The translations under genes and the position numbers were made by a program. Positions 41,284-50,967 of a stretch of 64,000 nucleotides of DNA are shown here, one piece after another. Origin of the DNA: Anaerobaca lacustris (GTDB lineage: Bacteria > Planctomycetota > Phycisphaerae > Sedimentisphaerales > Anaerobacaceae); contig NZ_JASCXX010000019.1 of assembly GCF_030012215.1 (NCBI RefSeq), positions 1-64,000 of the forward strand. Reading direction: 5' to 3'. Position 1 is the first letter of the stretch. Each line of letters begins with the position of its first letter. The notes under the pieces are model-generated. The model worked only from the letters and a program-made list of their open reading frames with translations, was not told the origin of the DNA and did not search any database.

Positions 41284-44200
41284 ATGGTTCGCCTTGAAGA
41301 GACTAACTGGCTGGATGAAGCCATCGCGCAGACGGTCCCGGGCCGCCCGCCCGTGCCGGACTTCGACGCCTGGCGGCGCAAGCATGCCCGCGCCCTCGAG
41401 ACCCTGACCCGGCAAGCACGGCGAAAAACCCATCGCCCCGGCCCCCTGCCGGCCGCGATCGCATTCGGGAGAGAACTCATGAGACCTTCACCAGCCAAAC
41501 TGGCGGTTGCCGCCGCCATTGTCATCGCCGTGATGGCGGGCGTCCACTTGCTCGGTGGCGCCGCCGACGGAACGAGCCGGGCCTTCGCCGCCATCGCTCG
41601 AAATGTCAACCAGTCCAGCACCGTCCAATTCACCATCCATTCCGCCGACTACACGGGACGCGTATATGAAAAAGATGGCTATCTCGTCCGCTCCGAATTC
41701 CAGTCGCCCCAGGCGGCGCCTTTCGACGCCGTCCTGATGGACAAGCGAGCGGGCAACTACCTCTACATGGACAGCCAGCGAAAGGTCGCCTGGCATCCGA
41801 ACGTCGAGTTTCGTCACGCGCCGTCCAGCATTTACGATTTGTTCACGGACTATCGGAATATGCCGGGCTACTCGGTCAAGACGCTCGGTGAGAAGCGCAT
41901 CGGCAATCAGTTGGCCGCCGGCTTCCGGCTCACGACCTACGTGCCACACGTAGGCCCCCTGCAATGTGACATCTGGACGGACCCTCAAACGAAGCTGCCG
42001 GTCCGCATCGACACCACGGCATCGACGCCGCAGGGCGACCCCGTCGAGCAGACCATCACCGATATCCAATTCGACCAACCCCTCGACGACATCCTCTTCG
42101 ACTTCACCCCCGAAGGCTACGATATCGTCGCCCCCACCGACCTCAACGGGCCTCCAGGCGAGCCCGCCCCCACCACGGATGTTGAGCCCACGCCCGAAGA
42201 ACCAGCCGCCCAACTGCCGGCATCCGTGGAGACCTCCACCGAACCGCAGGACGCCAACATCACCCCAACCCCAACGCCCCAACCGCCAACCGGCGTCGCC
42301 GGCATCGTGGTGAACAAACTGACCCAGCAACCGGTCGAAGGAGCCATGATCCGACACAAGATCTCCGATCCCAACACCGCAACCTGCAGCGACCAGCGAG
42401 GTCGCTTCCTTCTGACGGACCTCGATGCGTCCGGACAGTATTATCTGTATCTCACCGCCCAGGGCTATGTCTCGCAGCGCATCGCCACCACGATTGTCGC
42501 CAGCCGCATCGTCGAGAACATCCGCTTCGAGCTGGATCCCGGTTCCCGCGTCGAAGGCATCGTAACCGACGCCCAGGGCGTCCCCGTCGCGGGGGCAACC
42601 GTCAAAACTTTCCACTTCACAAATGTAGCCTTCGTGACCGGTCCGGACGGCCGCTACGAAATTGATGGACTCAACCCGGTGACCGATGCGTACTCGCTGC
42701 ACGTCACGCACCCCGACTATCCAGCGGTTTCCATCCGCTTTGTGCCCGCCCCCGTGGGCCAGACCGTTCGCCAGAACGTCGTCCTCCAGCCGGGCGTCGA
42801 CGTCTACGGAACCGTGACCGATGCCCAGGGCCGATCCCTTGAGGGCGTCACCGTGGGCAACACGGATTCTCGGGCCATGTGGAACTGTATCACCGACCAG
42901 ACCGACGCCGAGGGGAACTACCTCCTGGAGAACGTCGACTTGGGTGAACTGGTCCTCTGGGCCGTGCATTCCGACCACGCGCTGTACGTCGAACGAACCA
43001 CCCTTTCGCCGGGACAGGACAGTGTGCGAATCGACCTGCAATTGGAACCACCCGTGCCGCTGCACATTCGGGTGGTCGATCAGGCCGGCGCGCCGGTGCC
43101 GGGAGTAACCGTCGTCATACACGAGTATAATGGCGTCTCGAATATGACGTGGCAGCGTCCCACCACCGATGCGAACGGCTGCGTCGCGATCCCCAGTGGT
43201 GCCGCCGAAGGCACGATCCGCCTGAACCCGTTCGGAGGCGGCATCTCGAGCGAATTGCAGGAATTCGAACTCGGTCAGGAAGAATACGTCGTCCAGGTCT
43301 ACCGGGCCGGACGCATCTATGGGAAGGCGGTTTCGGCCGCCACGGGTGAGCCGATCGAGGAATTCACCGTCAAGATGACCTCCAGCCAGGTCGAAAAGTC
43401 CCCTTCCGGCTATTCCGCCACCTGGAGCCGCGAAGGCATCATCTTCAATTCGCCCGACGGCCATTTCGACACAGGACGAGAGAGTCTGCCCATCGGAGGC
43501 AGCTACCGCGTAACCGTCTTCGCCGAGGGCTACGATCCGCTCACTCTCGACCCGGTCGAGGTCCAACCGACCAGCGAAGACCCGAACCGGGCACGCTTCG
43601 ACCTGGTTCAAGCCACCTTGCTGCCGGGCGTCGTGGTCGACGCACAAGGCCAGCCGATCGAAAACGCCACGGTTGCGATATTCTCCGATGTTGAACGATA
43701 TGACCCGCGATATTGGAGGACCTTTACCACCGATGCGCACGGCGTCTTCGTGATCGCGGGCTTCGCCAAGGAACAGCACTACGTCTACATCACCGCACAG
43801 GGTTACGCCCCTCACTACTGCCATCGAACGCAACTGGAGACCGAGAGCGATGCGCCGCCTCGCATGGTCCTGACCGAAGGCGCCACTATCTTCGGCACCG
43901 TCGTCGATGCTCAGGGCCGCCCCCGAGTCGGGCTGACCGTGAATGTCACGAAGACCAGCGATGTACAGACGGGCCCGGACTATCCCCGCCTGACCAGCCG
44001 CAAGAGCACCGAGACCGATCCGAACGGTCGCTATGAGCTGTCCGGACTCTCGCCCGGAACCTGCGACGTACGACTCAGCGGCTCGGGCAACATCACACTG
44101 GCCACCAAGTCGGTACAGCTCGAAGCGGGACAAGCCACTCAGGTCGATTTCGGCGACGAGGAGGGTTTCGCCGTCACGGGCGTTCTCCGCCGCGGCCCGG

Positions 44201-45357
44201 CGCCGATCGCTGAGGCAGACATCACGCTCTACCTCGCAGACGGAAACCGCAGGCAGGCACAAACCGACGGCCAGGGCCGGTTCAGGTTCGACGGGATCGC
44301 GACCGGCCAACATCGGCTGTCGATTCGTTGGTCCGAAGCGCCTCCATGGCAGTCGAACGCACGCAACTCGATCGAACGGCACTCCATCGAGGTCGACGGG
44401 GATATGCACCTGGACCTCGACCTGGGCGATGGCATCGTCCGCGCCTTCATCCCGCCCTCCGTCCGCGACCACGACGGGCTTTCCGTCAACGTGCGGCGCT
44501 GGACGGAGATCCCCGATGAGAACGAAATGAACCGCCACTGGGAGAACGACCACCAGGCCCGAGAATCGTCCCGAATCGAGGCAAATGGTTTCTTCGTGTG
44601 CGAGCGTCTGCGTCCCGGACAGTACTATCTCACGCTGAGCGATGAGAACCGCGTCCTGGGAATCACGGACGTTTTCGAGATGGGCTCGTCCGATCATCGC
44701 GACGATATCGTCTTCCATCTCGGTCACGCCCGCCTCTCCATTCGGGTGGTGGACGCCCAGACCGCCCGCGCCATCCCCCAGGCATTCTACGCGATCGAGA
44801 ACGACTTGGAGTGGCCATTCCATGACAAACGACTCACCGCCCGGAGCAATCGTGCGGCCATGGAAACCAACGCCCAGGGCCGAGCTACGTACGAGGGACT
44901 GCCACCCGGACGCTACCAGGTTTCCTGCGGCGCCGTGGAGTACCTCTGGGCCAGCAGCGATTTCGTCGAAGTCGAGAACGCCCGTCTCGCGCAGGTCACC
45001 GTCGCCCTGCAACCCGCTGCGATGGCGCGTTTCACCCTGTCCGAGCACCTTCGCAGCCGCGTCGACACCGACAGCGTCTTCATCTACTGCCAGGTCACCG
45101 ACCTTGACACGCAGACGACCGTCCCGATGCGTTTCGGTTCCTACCGCTCACAGCAGCACACGGTACGGTTCTCGCTGGCCGAATCGGATGAGGATGCCTT
45201 CTCACAGCTCCACCTGCCCGGCGGACGCTACCGCTTCGACTACGAGATGCGCCCCTACAACACCGCCCGAAACACCGTCGAGATGCCGGTCTACAAAGGC
45301 ACCGCCACCGCCGAATTGACAACAGGACAGACTGCGGTCGTCCCCCTCGACGATTGA
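41284..45357 (+). CDS. Giant membrane-anchored anti-sigma-like protein with LolA-like and carboxypeptidase-regulatory-like repeats
   Basis: The 1357-residue protein starts at ATG 41284 after GAGAGGTAACGG. Residues 1-70 are cytoplasmic and acidic/basic mixed, as in anti-sigma factors, then a membrane helix (LAVAAAIVIAVMAGVHLLGG, about 73-92). About 105-285 resembles a LolA/RseB-like domain (YLYMDSQRKVAWHPN, DIWTDPQTKLPVRIDTTA). A Pro/Thr/Glu-rich linker precedes about nine carboxypeptidase-regulatory-like domains to the end, each with a VxGxVxDAQGxPV...VxT start and a GxYxLxxLxPGxY-type end (for example VEGIVTDAQGVPVAGATVKT). The ECF sigma gene lies five bases upstream. The outer part probably senses an envelope or carbohydrate signal; this is inference. 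Confidence 0.85.
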   Translation: MVRLEETNWLDEAIAQTVPGRPPVPDFDAWRRKHARALETLTRQARRKTHRPGPLPAAIAFGRELMRPSPAKLAVAAAIVIAVMAGVHLLGGAADGTSRAFAAIARNVNQSSTVQFTIHSADYTGRVYEKDGYLVRSEFQSPQAAPFDAVLMDKRAGNYLYMDSQRKVAWHPNVEFRHAPSSIYDLFTDYRNMPGYSVKTLGEKRIGNQLAAGFRLTTYVPHVGPLQCDIWTDPQTKLPVRIDTTASTPQGDPVEQTITDIQFDQPLDDILFDFTPEGYDIVAPTDLNGPPGEPAPTTDVEPTPEEPAAQLPASVETSTEPQDANITPTPTPQPPTGVAGIVVNKLTQQPVEGAMIRHKISDPNTATCSDQRGRFLLTDLDASGQYYLYLTAQGYVSQRIATTIVASRIVENIRFELDPGSRVEGIVTDAQGVPVAGATVKTFHFTNVAFVTGPDGRYEIDGLNPVTDAYSLHVTHPDYPAVSIRFVPAPVGQTVRQNVVLQPGVDVYGTVTDAQGRSLEGVTVGNTDSRAMWNCITDQTDAEGNYLLENVDLGELVLWAVHSDHALYVERTTLSPGQDSVRIDLQLEPPVPLHIRVVDQAGAPVPGVTVVIHEYNGVSNMTWQRPTTDANGCVAIPSGAAEGTIRLNPFGGGISSELQEFELGQEEYVVQVYRAGRIYGKAVSAATGEPIEEFTVKMTSSQVEKSPSGYSATWSREGIIFNSPDGHFDTGRESLPIGGSYRVTVFAEGYDPLTLDPVEVQPTSEDPNRARFDLVQATLLPGVVVDAQGQPIENATVAIFSDVERYDPRYWRTFTTDAHGVFVIAGFAKEQHYVYITAQGYAPHYCHRTQLETESDAPPRMVLTEGATIFGTVVDAQGRPRVGLTVNVTKTSDVQTGPDYPRLTSRKSTETDPNGRYELSGLSPGTCDVRLSGSGNITLATKSVQLEAGQATQVDFGDEEGFAVTGVLRRGPAPIAEADITLYLADGNRRQAQTDGQGRFRFDGIATGQHRLSIRWSEAPPWQSNARNSIERHSIEVDGDMHLDLDLGDGIVRAFIPPSVRDHDGLSVNVRRWTEIPDENEMNRHWENDHQARESSRIEANGFFVCERLRPGQYYLTLSDENRVLGITDVFEMGSSDHRDDIVFHLGHARLSIRVVDAQTARAIPQAFYAIENDLEWPFHDKRLTARSNRAAMETNAQGRATYEGLPPGRYQVSCGAVEYLWASSDFVEVENARLAQVTVALQPAAMARFTLSEHLRSRVDTDSVFIYCQVTDLDTQTTVPMRFGSYRSQQHTVRFSLAESDEDAFSQLHLPGGRYRFDYEMRPYNTARNTVEMPVYKGTATAELTTGQTAVVPLDD

Positions 45358-45445
45358 CCGCGAACCACATCCCACACGTTTCAGGCCATTCGTAAGAGGG
45401 CTGGGAAGTCGAAGGTCGGGACGACGGCCGCGATCGCGCATCGAT

Positions 45446-46396
45446 TCACGGACTGACAAATCCGTTCGTTGTGATGCCGAGGTCGGTGATGTGGCGTTGG
45501 ACGATGTCGCGTTCGGGGCCTCGGAAGCGGTGCAGAGGCTCGGCGAGGAAGTCGCTGCAGATGCCCAGGCAGGACAGGGCGCACTTGAGGCCCTTGAGGA
45601 AGCTCGATTCAAATCGGCCGACGCGGTAGATCGTTCGAGCCAGCTCAGTGACCTTGCGGTGCAACGTCTGGACGCGGGGCATGTCGGCGGCGCAGGCGGC
45701 GGCGTACAGATCGACGTACAGGCGCGGCAGCAGATTGGCCCCGCCACAGATGCCGCCGTGCCCGCCCAGCAGGACGGTCTCGGCCAGGAGCATCTCCGGA
45801 CCCATCAGCAGCGCGAAGTCCGGCCGGTCCGCCATGAGGAACTGGAGGTGGCGGAAGTAGGTCATGTTCGCCGAGCTGTCTTTGAGGCCCACGATGCCGG
45901 GCATTTCGGCCGCCGCGATCTGGACCGTCTCGGGATCGAACATCGGCCGGGGATGGTTCGGCAGATTATAGAGAAACGCCGGCAGCGGCAGTTGCGGGAC
46001 GAGGTGGCGGAGGAATTCGAGCAGTTCCGGCTGGCCGGCCGGGTAGTAATGCGGCGCGGGAAGAACCAGGGCGTCGGCGCCGGCGTCGGCGGCCTTGTGC
46101 GCCAGGCCCAGCGCCTCGACGAACGAAGTGTCGATGATGCCCACCAGGACCGGGACACGGCGGTTGGCCAGGGCACAGACCCGATCGACCAGCTCGTGCC
46201 GAAGACGGTGGCTCAGGCTCGGGGCCTCGCCCATCGTGCCGAGGATGAACAAGCCGTGAACGCCGCCGGCCAGGATATGCTCGACCAATCGCTCCAGACC
46301 GGCCACGTCGAGCGCATCGCGGTCGGCAAGAGGTGTCACCATGGGCGGGATGATCCCGCGCAGCGGCCGAGCCAGACTACCCACATCCGATTTCAT
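45446..46396 (-). CDS. DapA/NanA-family aldolase (lyase) protein
   Basis: The 316-residue protein starts at ATG 46396 (MKSDVGSLARPLRGIIPPMV). It has the TIM-barrel signatures of the dihydrodipicolinate synthase/N-acetylneuraminate lyase family: FILGTMGEAPSLSHR, the Tyr in AFLYNLPNHPRP and the Schiff-base Lys in GIVGLKDSSANMTYF. Neighbouring GH130, GntP and propeller genes argue for a sugar-acid aldolase rather than lysine synthesis. Substrate unknown. Confidence 0.87.
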   Translation of the reverse strand: MKSDVGSLARPLRGIIPPMVTPLADRDALDVAGLERLVEHILAGGVHGLFILGTMGEAPSLSHRLRHELVDRVCALANRRVPVLVGIIDTSFVEALGLAHKAADAGADALVLPAPHYYPAGQPELLEFLRHLVPQLPLPAFLYNLPNHPRPMFDPETVQIAAAEMPGIVGLKDSSANMTYFRHLQFLMADRPDFALLMGPEMLLAETVLLGGHGGICGGANLLPRLYVDLYAAACAADMPRVQTLHRKVTELARTIYRVGRFESSFLKGLKCALSCLGICSDFLAEPLHRFRGPERDIVQRHITDLGITTNGFVSP

Positions 46397-46409
46397 CGCA
46401 CACCATTCG

Positions 46410-46506
46410 TAGGGGCAACCCCCCGTGGTTGCCCGATTTCCCGATGTCGTTGTCCGATCCCGATGCCCACTGGAATTCGGGCAGGCACGGGGGCCTGCCC
46501 CTGCAA
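46410..46506. repeat. Compound palindrome, second copy
   Basis: TAGGGGCAACCCCCCGTGGT with TTGCCC, and further on GGGCAGGCACGGGGGCCTGCC, repeat the two hairpins seen at 903-954, separated here by about 45 bases. The element lies between the DapA-like and GH130 genes. Confidence 0.75.
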
Positions 46507-46511
46507 GCCCT

Positions 46512-47966
46512 TCAGACCAGACGGGCCAGGAGGTCGTCGAGACTGACGGTGGCGAAGCCGGTGGCCGCGTCGCTGATCCCATAGGGGATCACAAGCAGTC
46601 CATTATGCACCAGTCCACCGCAGGAGTAAACCACATTCGGAACGTAGCCCTTGCGTTCCTCGGCCGTGGGCATCAGCAACGGCTCAGCCAGCCGGCCGAG
46701 AAGCCTCGTCGGATCGTCACGGTCCAGCAGCGTCGCACCGATGCAATAGCGGCGCATCGGGCCGACACCGTGCGTCAGCAACAGCCAGCCGGCCTCGGTC
46801 TCGATGGGCGAGCCGCAATTGCCGACCTGGATGACCTCCCAGGGGAACTGCGGCTCCTGAACCTTGACCGCCTCATCCCAGACGTGGATGTTGTCCGACT
46901 GGAGGATGAACAGGTTCTCGCCGTCGATCCGCCCGCTCATCATATAGTGCCCGCCGACCTTGCGCGGGAACAGGGCCAGGCCCTTGTTGCGGGCGCAGCG
47001 TCCGTGCAGGGTCCGCACGCGGGCCACGTTCAGCTCGGGCATCTCAACGATCTGCGGCAGCGTCTGGCGGCCGTTGTACGCTGTGTACGTGCCATAGTAA
47101 CGGACGGAGCCGTCGTCGTCGGTGAAACGAACGATCCGCATGTCCTCCATGCCCTGGCTCTCGGCCTCGCAGATCGGGAAGAGGACGACCTCGGTGATGC
47201 TGCCTTCCGGGCTGGCCTCGATATCGTAGTCACAGCCGGCCAGCCATTCGAAGCCGGCCGACTCGCTGTCGGGACGGAGCAGACCGTCGATCAGGGCCTG
47301 GGGACCGTTGATGGCCTCGCGCAGCTCGTCGGCAGTGAACCGCTCGCCCAGTCGGCGCAGGACCACCTCCATGATCGCGTCGCGCACGCCCAACTCGGCC
47401 AGTTTGACGCGGAACTTCGCCTTGCTGAACCGCTCGTATTCGGCCCGGCGCAGCGGCTCGTGGTATGGCCCGGGCGGCTCCATCACGATGTCACCGCCGG
47501 CCTTGACAATCCCACGGCGAAACACGATGGAGCTGAGATGTCCCTCGCCCACGGCCCGCAGGCTCATCACGAAACGAAGCGAGCCCGGCTCGAGCCCGCT
47601 CTGGTCGATCGCAGGCGTCATGGACGGATTGAACATGGCGGCCGAGGCGAAGGCGTATTCCAGCGTGAAGCAGGCGCCGATGTAGAGTTTCCGTTCGCGG
47701 GTGGCGTCAGCCGGCATCTCCACCCGTTTGGCCACCTGCTCGTAGTGGGCCAGGAAGATGTTCTCGATCCCGTCGTGCAGATGGGCGAAGTCCTCTCGTG
47801 TCGCGTCCAGCAGTCGGCGGACCTGCTCGTCGTCCAGCGTGTCTACGCGCTCGATCACGTTCCGCGCGCGGTCGGTCCCCGGCCAGAACAGCCTCGTGAT
47901 CGTCAGACTGGCGTCGGCGGTCAGCCGCACAGGCGACCGTTTCACCGCCAAAGGCCCTGCTGCCAT
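46512..47966 (-). CDS. GH130-type glycoside phosphorylase
   Basis: The 484-residue protein has the features of a GH130 phosphorylase with a long N-terminal helical region (TLDDEQVRRLLDATREDFAH). Propeller motifs include SGLEPGSLRFVMSLRAVGEG, MEDMRIVRFTDDDG, YTAYNGRQTLPQIVE, HGRCARNKGLALFPRKVGGH and NVVYSCGGLVHNGLLVIPYG. GH130 enzymes phosphorolyse beta-mannosides with release of mannose 1-phosphate. No signal peptide is visible, fitting a cytoplasmic phosphorylase. Start ATG 47966. Confidence 0.85.
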   Translation of the reverse strand: MAAGPLAVKRSPVRLTADASLTITRLFWPGTDRARNVIERVDTLDDEQVRRLLDATREDFAHLHDGIENIFLAHYEQVAKRVEMPADATRERKLYIGACFTLEYAFASAAMFNPSMTPAIDQSGLEPGSLRFVMSLRAVGEGHLSSIVFRRGIVKAGGDIVMEPPGPYHEPLRRAEYERFSKAKFRVKLAELGVRDAIMEVVLRRLGERFTADELREAINGPQALIDGLLRPDSESAGFEWLAGCDYDIEASPEGSITEVVLFPICEAESQGMEDMRIVRFTDDDGSVRYYGTYTAYNGRQTLPQIVEMPELNVARVRTLHGRCARNKGLALFPRKVGGHYMMSGRIDGENLFILQSDNIHVWDEAVKVQEPQFPWEVIQVGNCGSPIETEAGWLLLTHGVGPMRRYCIGATLLDRDDPTRLLGRLAEPLLMPTAEERKGYVPNVVYSCGGLVHNGLLVIPYGISDAATGFATVSLDDLLARLV

Positions 47967-48054
47967 TCTTCTGCCCCTTCCAAGGTTGCAGTCATACGCC
48001 GATTATAGCCACCCGGTTCGCCACGGCAACCGCCGTGTCGGGACCTTTGGGCCA

Positions 48055-48291
48055 TCAGTAGGTGAACAGGTCGGCGAGGCGGTACTGCTGCTGCGTCGCG
48101 CGGTTCAGAGCGGCCTGGACCTTGGCCTGGACGTTCGGGGTCAGGCGGCGGCCCTTGCACGCACGGGCGACCATCTTGTGCGTGATCTGCTCGGTCGAGG
48201 CGGCCACGAGGTCGTGCGGCTTGAGATGGTGCTCGGCCATGATCCGCTCGATCGGCTGCGGGCCCAGGTTTCGTTCGATCTCGTCGCTCAT
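48055..48291 (-). CDS. Small conserved protein, helix-turn-helix-like
   Basis: The 78-residue protein reads EIERNLGPQPIERIMAEHHL, then KPHDLVAASTEQITHKMVAR and ACKGRRLTPNVQAKVQAALN, resembling a short HTH-type protein that I recall from other planctomycete-like genomes. It is soluble and charged. It stands between GH130 and GntP genes with gaps of about 90 and 33 bases. A regulatory role is possible but unproven. Confidence 0.75.
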   Translation of the reverse strand: MSDEIERNLGPQPIERIMAEHHLKPHDLVAASTEQITHKMVARACKGRRLTPNVQAKVQAALNRATQQQYRLADLFTY

Positions 48292-48324
48292 CTATTCCAA
48301 CCACCATAGGCCCTCACGGGCACA

Positions 48325-49689
48325 CTACAAAACGATCGCGCCGACGATCCAGACGGTTCCGGCGGCGACAAGACCTTGAACCAGAGTCCCGAACGTCTGG
48401 AGCTTGTAGCCCTGCCTGACCGTCATCTTACAGAGCTGGGTAACAATCCAGAAGTAGCTGTCGTTGACGTGGCTGACAACCATCGAGCCGGCGCCGATGG
48501 CCACGACGGCCAGGGCCCTGCCGGTGGGCGTTGCCAAGCCGAGTGGTTCGAGCATCGGTGCGGCGATCCCGGCAGTCGTGATCATCGCGACGGTCGAGGA
48601 GCCCTGGGCGCTCTTGATCGCGGCGGCCAGCACGAAGGGAAGCCAGAGGCCCCAGGAACCCGCGCCGTCGCCCAGAAGCTGCGAGACGACCGTAGCGATG
48701 TTTGACTCCCGCAGCACCTTGCCGAAGGCGCCGCCGCAGCCGGTGATGATGAGAATCGTCGCCGCGCCCAGCACCGCCTCACCCACCCAGCCGGATGCGG
48801 AGAGCATCTCTCTCGTCAGCCTGGCCGGCAGCAGGAACGCGAGGAACACGCCGATCAGCAGCGCGACAACCGGCTGGCCGGTGAAATCGATCACGCTGAC
48901 AATCCAGCCTTCGCCCAATGGATAGCTCGGAAGACGGCATACCGACCGCAGCAGGATCAGCACGATCGGCACGAGGATCGGGGCCAGCGACCGCGCCACC
49001 GACGGACCGTCGGACGCCGAATCCGTTGCCGCCGAGAGGACGGGCGAATAATCATTCGCCCCTACTTCATCGGACGGCAGCTTGACTCGTGCGGCGATCT
49101 TCACGCTGAACAGCCACGAGACCAGCAGCGCCGGAACGCTGACGATCAAACCAAAGAGGATCACCCGCCCGAGGTCGGCTTCCAACATGCCGGCGGCCGC
49201 CACGGGACCGGGTGTCGGCGGGACCATTGTATGCGTGGCATAAAGGCCGAGGCTCAAGGCCATCGCCCCGGCCGCCAGCGGGACCCGTGCCTTCGAGGAG
49301 AGCGAACGGGCCAGAGGCGCAAGGAGGATGAACCCCGAATCACAGAAGACGGGGATGCTGACGATGTATCCGATAACGCCCATCGCCAGCGGAACGCGTC
49401 GGGGGCCGACGACATCGACCGTTCGCTGGGCCAGTCGAGCGGCACCGCCGGATTTCTCCAGGAAGATGCCGATGACCGAGCCGGCCAGGATGACGATGCC
49501 AATGGCCCCCAGAGTCTCCCCGAACCCGTCATTGATCGATTTGACGACCCCGGCGAGGGACATCTGCCGACTGAGGATGCCATAGCCGAAGGCGGCGAGC
49601 AGTAGCGCCAGAAATGGATGCAGCTTCAGCCGGCTCGTGGCCAACACGATAAACGCAATCGCAACCACGAGCAGCACGATCAGCCACAT
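48325..49689 (-). CDS. GntP-family sugar-acid permease with in-frame palindrome insertion
   Basis: The protein, about 454 residues from ATG 49689 (SD GGGAGGT ten bases upstream; ATG 49707 also possible), has about twelve membrane helices and the GntP signatures GGLSAMWLIVLLVVAIAFIV at the start, GGAARLAQRTVDVVGPRRVP, THTMVPPTPGPVAAAGML and CGGAFGKVLRESN. GntP transporters import gluconate or related sugar acids with protons. A hydrophilic loop (about 215-235) contains KLPSDEVGANDYSPVLSA, where VGANDYSP is encoded by the dispersed palindrome at 49042-49065. The frame remains intact. Confidence 0.92.
   Translation of the reverse strand: MWLIVLLVVAIAFIVLATSRLKLHPFLALLLAAFGYGILSRQMSLAGVVKSINDGFGETLGAIGIVILAGSVIGIFLEKSGGAARLAQRTVDVVGPRRVPLAMGVIGYIVSIPVFCDSGFILLAPLARSLSSKARVPLAAGAMALSLGLYATHTMVPPTPGPVAAAGMLEADLGRVILFGLIVSVPALLVSWLFSVKIAARVKLPSDEVGANDYSPVLSAATDSASDGPSVARSLAPILVPIVLILLRSVCRLPSYPLGEGWIVSVIDFTGQPVVALLIGVFLAFLLPARLTREMLSASGWVGEAVLGAATILIITGCGGAFGKVLRESNIATVVSQLLGDGAGSWGLWLPFVLAAAIKSAQGSSTVAMITTAGIAAPMLEPLGLATPTGRALAVVAIGAGSMVVSHVNDSYFWIVTQLCKMTVRQGYKLQTFGTLVQGLVAAGTVWIVGAIVL
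49042..49065. repeat. Dispersed palindrome inside the GntP permease gene
   Basis: GGGCGAATAATCATTCGCCC followed by CTAC. On the coding strand it reads GTA GGG GCG AAT GAT TAT, that is Val-Gly-Ala-Asn-Asp-Tyr, then Ser-Pro. Length and frame keep the gene open. The loop is between predicted membrane helices. Confidence 0.85.
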
Positions 49690-49725
49690 CGCCGAAAGAC
49701 CTCCCATTGCTTGCGAAACGCGCGA

Positions 49726-50967
49726 TCAGCGGGCCTGCACGTCGTAACAGAGCAGTTGGTCCTGATCGCGCAGGTACAGCTTCTTGCCGGCCACGACCGG
49801 ATGAGGCCAGGTCTTGGGCTTGCCGAAGTCCGGCTGCACGAAGCGGCCGGTCTCCTTGTAGCCGTCGGGCGTCGCCTCGATCAGACCGACGACACCGTTG
49901 TCCTCGGCGCGAAGGTACAGGCGGCCGTCGGCATAGGTCAGCGAGCCCTTGCCGATCTGCTGCTTCTCGGCCCACTTCAGCTCACCGGTCGCCATCTCCT
50001 GGCAGACCCAACCTCTGGCGTCGCAATAGCCGTAGATGTACTCCCCCACCCGCAGCGCGCCACCATGATGGTTCGCCATGCTCCGCTCGGCATAGGCCTG
50101 TCTGGCCTGGAAGGCAGCGCCCGCGCGCGAGACCTCAAAGAGGTTGCTTCCGACGCCGTAGCCGCTCGTGACATACACGTGATTGTCCTTGACGATGGGT
50201 GTCGGAACCACGGCGGTTCTGCCCCTCCGCTCGGCGCGCCAGAGCACCACGCCGTTCGGAGCGACCCCAACGACGCTCTCGGCGGTCAGTTGGACGTACT
50301 GCTTCATCCCGGTGATCTCGGCGCATACGAGCGAGGAATAGTGGGCCGGGTCCTTGAAGTCACCCGTCTGCCACAGGAGGTTGCCCGTCCTCTTGTCGAG
50401 GGCAACGATCGCGCCCTTGGACCCGCCGGGCGTGCACACAACCTGATCGCCATCAACCAGCACCGACTCGCTGTAGCCCCATTCGGGCAGCTTGCCGCCG
50501 AAATCCTTGACCATGTGCTTTTCCCAGACCTTGGCGCCGTCGCCCGTCCGCAAACAGACCAGTTCGCCGTATTGGCCCATAACATACAACAGGTCGCCAT
50601 CGACGGTGGGCGTGCCGCGCGGTCCGGCGAAGTTGCCCCAGCCCGGCGCGCCCGCCCGGCCGATCGCCGTGCTCCAGAGAACCTTGCCATCGGCTCGATT
50701 CAGGCCGTAGACGTAACAGGTGCGGTTCTTATCGCCCGTGGTGAAGATGCGGTCGCCGACGACCGCAACGCTCGAGAACCCCTCACCGAGCCCCGTGGCC
50801 TTCCACAGCAGCGCCGGCCCACCCGCAGGCCACTGCTGGAGCAATCCGGTCTCCGGGGACAGGCCATCACGGTCGGGCCCTCTCCACTGGGACCAGTCGC
50901 CGGCCGGGCACAGGGTCGAAATCAGCATCACGGCAGATACACACAGCATCATCGGTCTCAATTGCAT
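49726..50967 (-). CDS. Secreted PQQ-like beta-propeller protein
   Basis: The 413-residue protein starts at ATG 50967 with a signal peptide (MMLCVSAVMLISTLCPAG). Tryptophan-docking-type blades are repeated: GDWSQWRGPDRDGLSPETG, ADGKVLWSTAIGRAG, TGDGAKVWEKHMV, RTGNLLWQTGDF and ATGELKWAEKQQIG. It lacks the clear catalytic residues of PQQ dehydrogenases, so it may be a structural or binding protein in the envelope. Such propellers are very numerous in planctomycetes. It lies upstream of the GntP gene in the same orientation. Confidence 0.85.
   Translation of the reverse strand: MQLRPMMLCVSAVMLISTLCPAGDWSQWRGPDRDGLSPETGLLQQWPAGGPALLWKATGLGEGFSSVAVVGDRIFTTGDKNRTCYVYGLNRADGKVLWSTAIGRAGAPGWGNFAGPRGTPTVDGDLLYVMGQYGELVCLRTGDGAKVWEKHMVKDFGGKLPEWGYSESVLVDGDQVVCTPGGSKGAIVALDKRTGNLLWQTGDFKDPAHYSSLVCAEITGMKQYVQLTAESVVGVAPNGVVLWRAERRGRTAVVPTPIVKDNHVYVTSGYGVGSNLFEVSRAGAAFQARQAYAERSMANHHGGALRVGEYIYGYCDARGWVCQEMATGELKWAEKQQIGKGSLTYADGRLYLRAEDNGVVGLIEATPDGYKETGRFVQPDFGKPKTWPHPVVAGKKLYLRDQDQLLCYDVQAR

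Noticed and set aside
41488-45048. 1186-codon open frame antisense to the large anti-sigma-like protein
   Set aside because: It mirrors repeated domains of the real gene and has no ribosome binding site, signal or motif.
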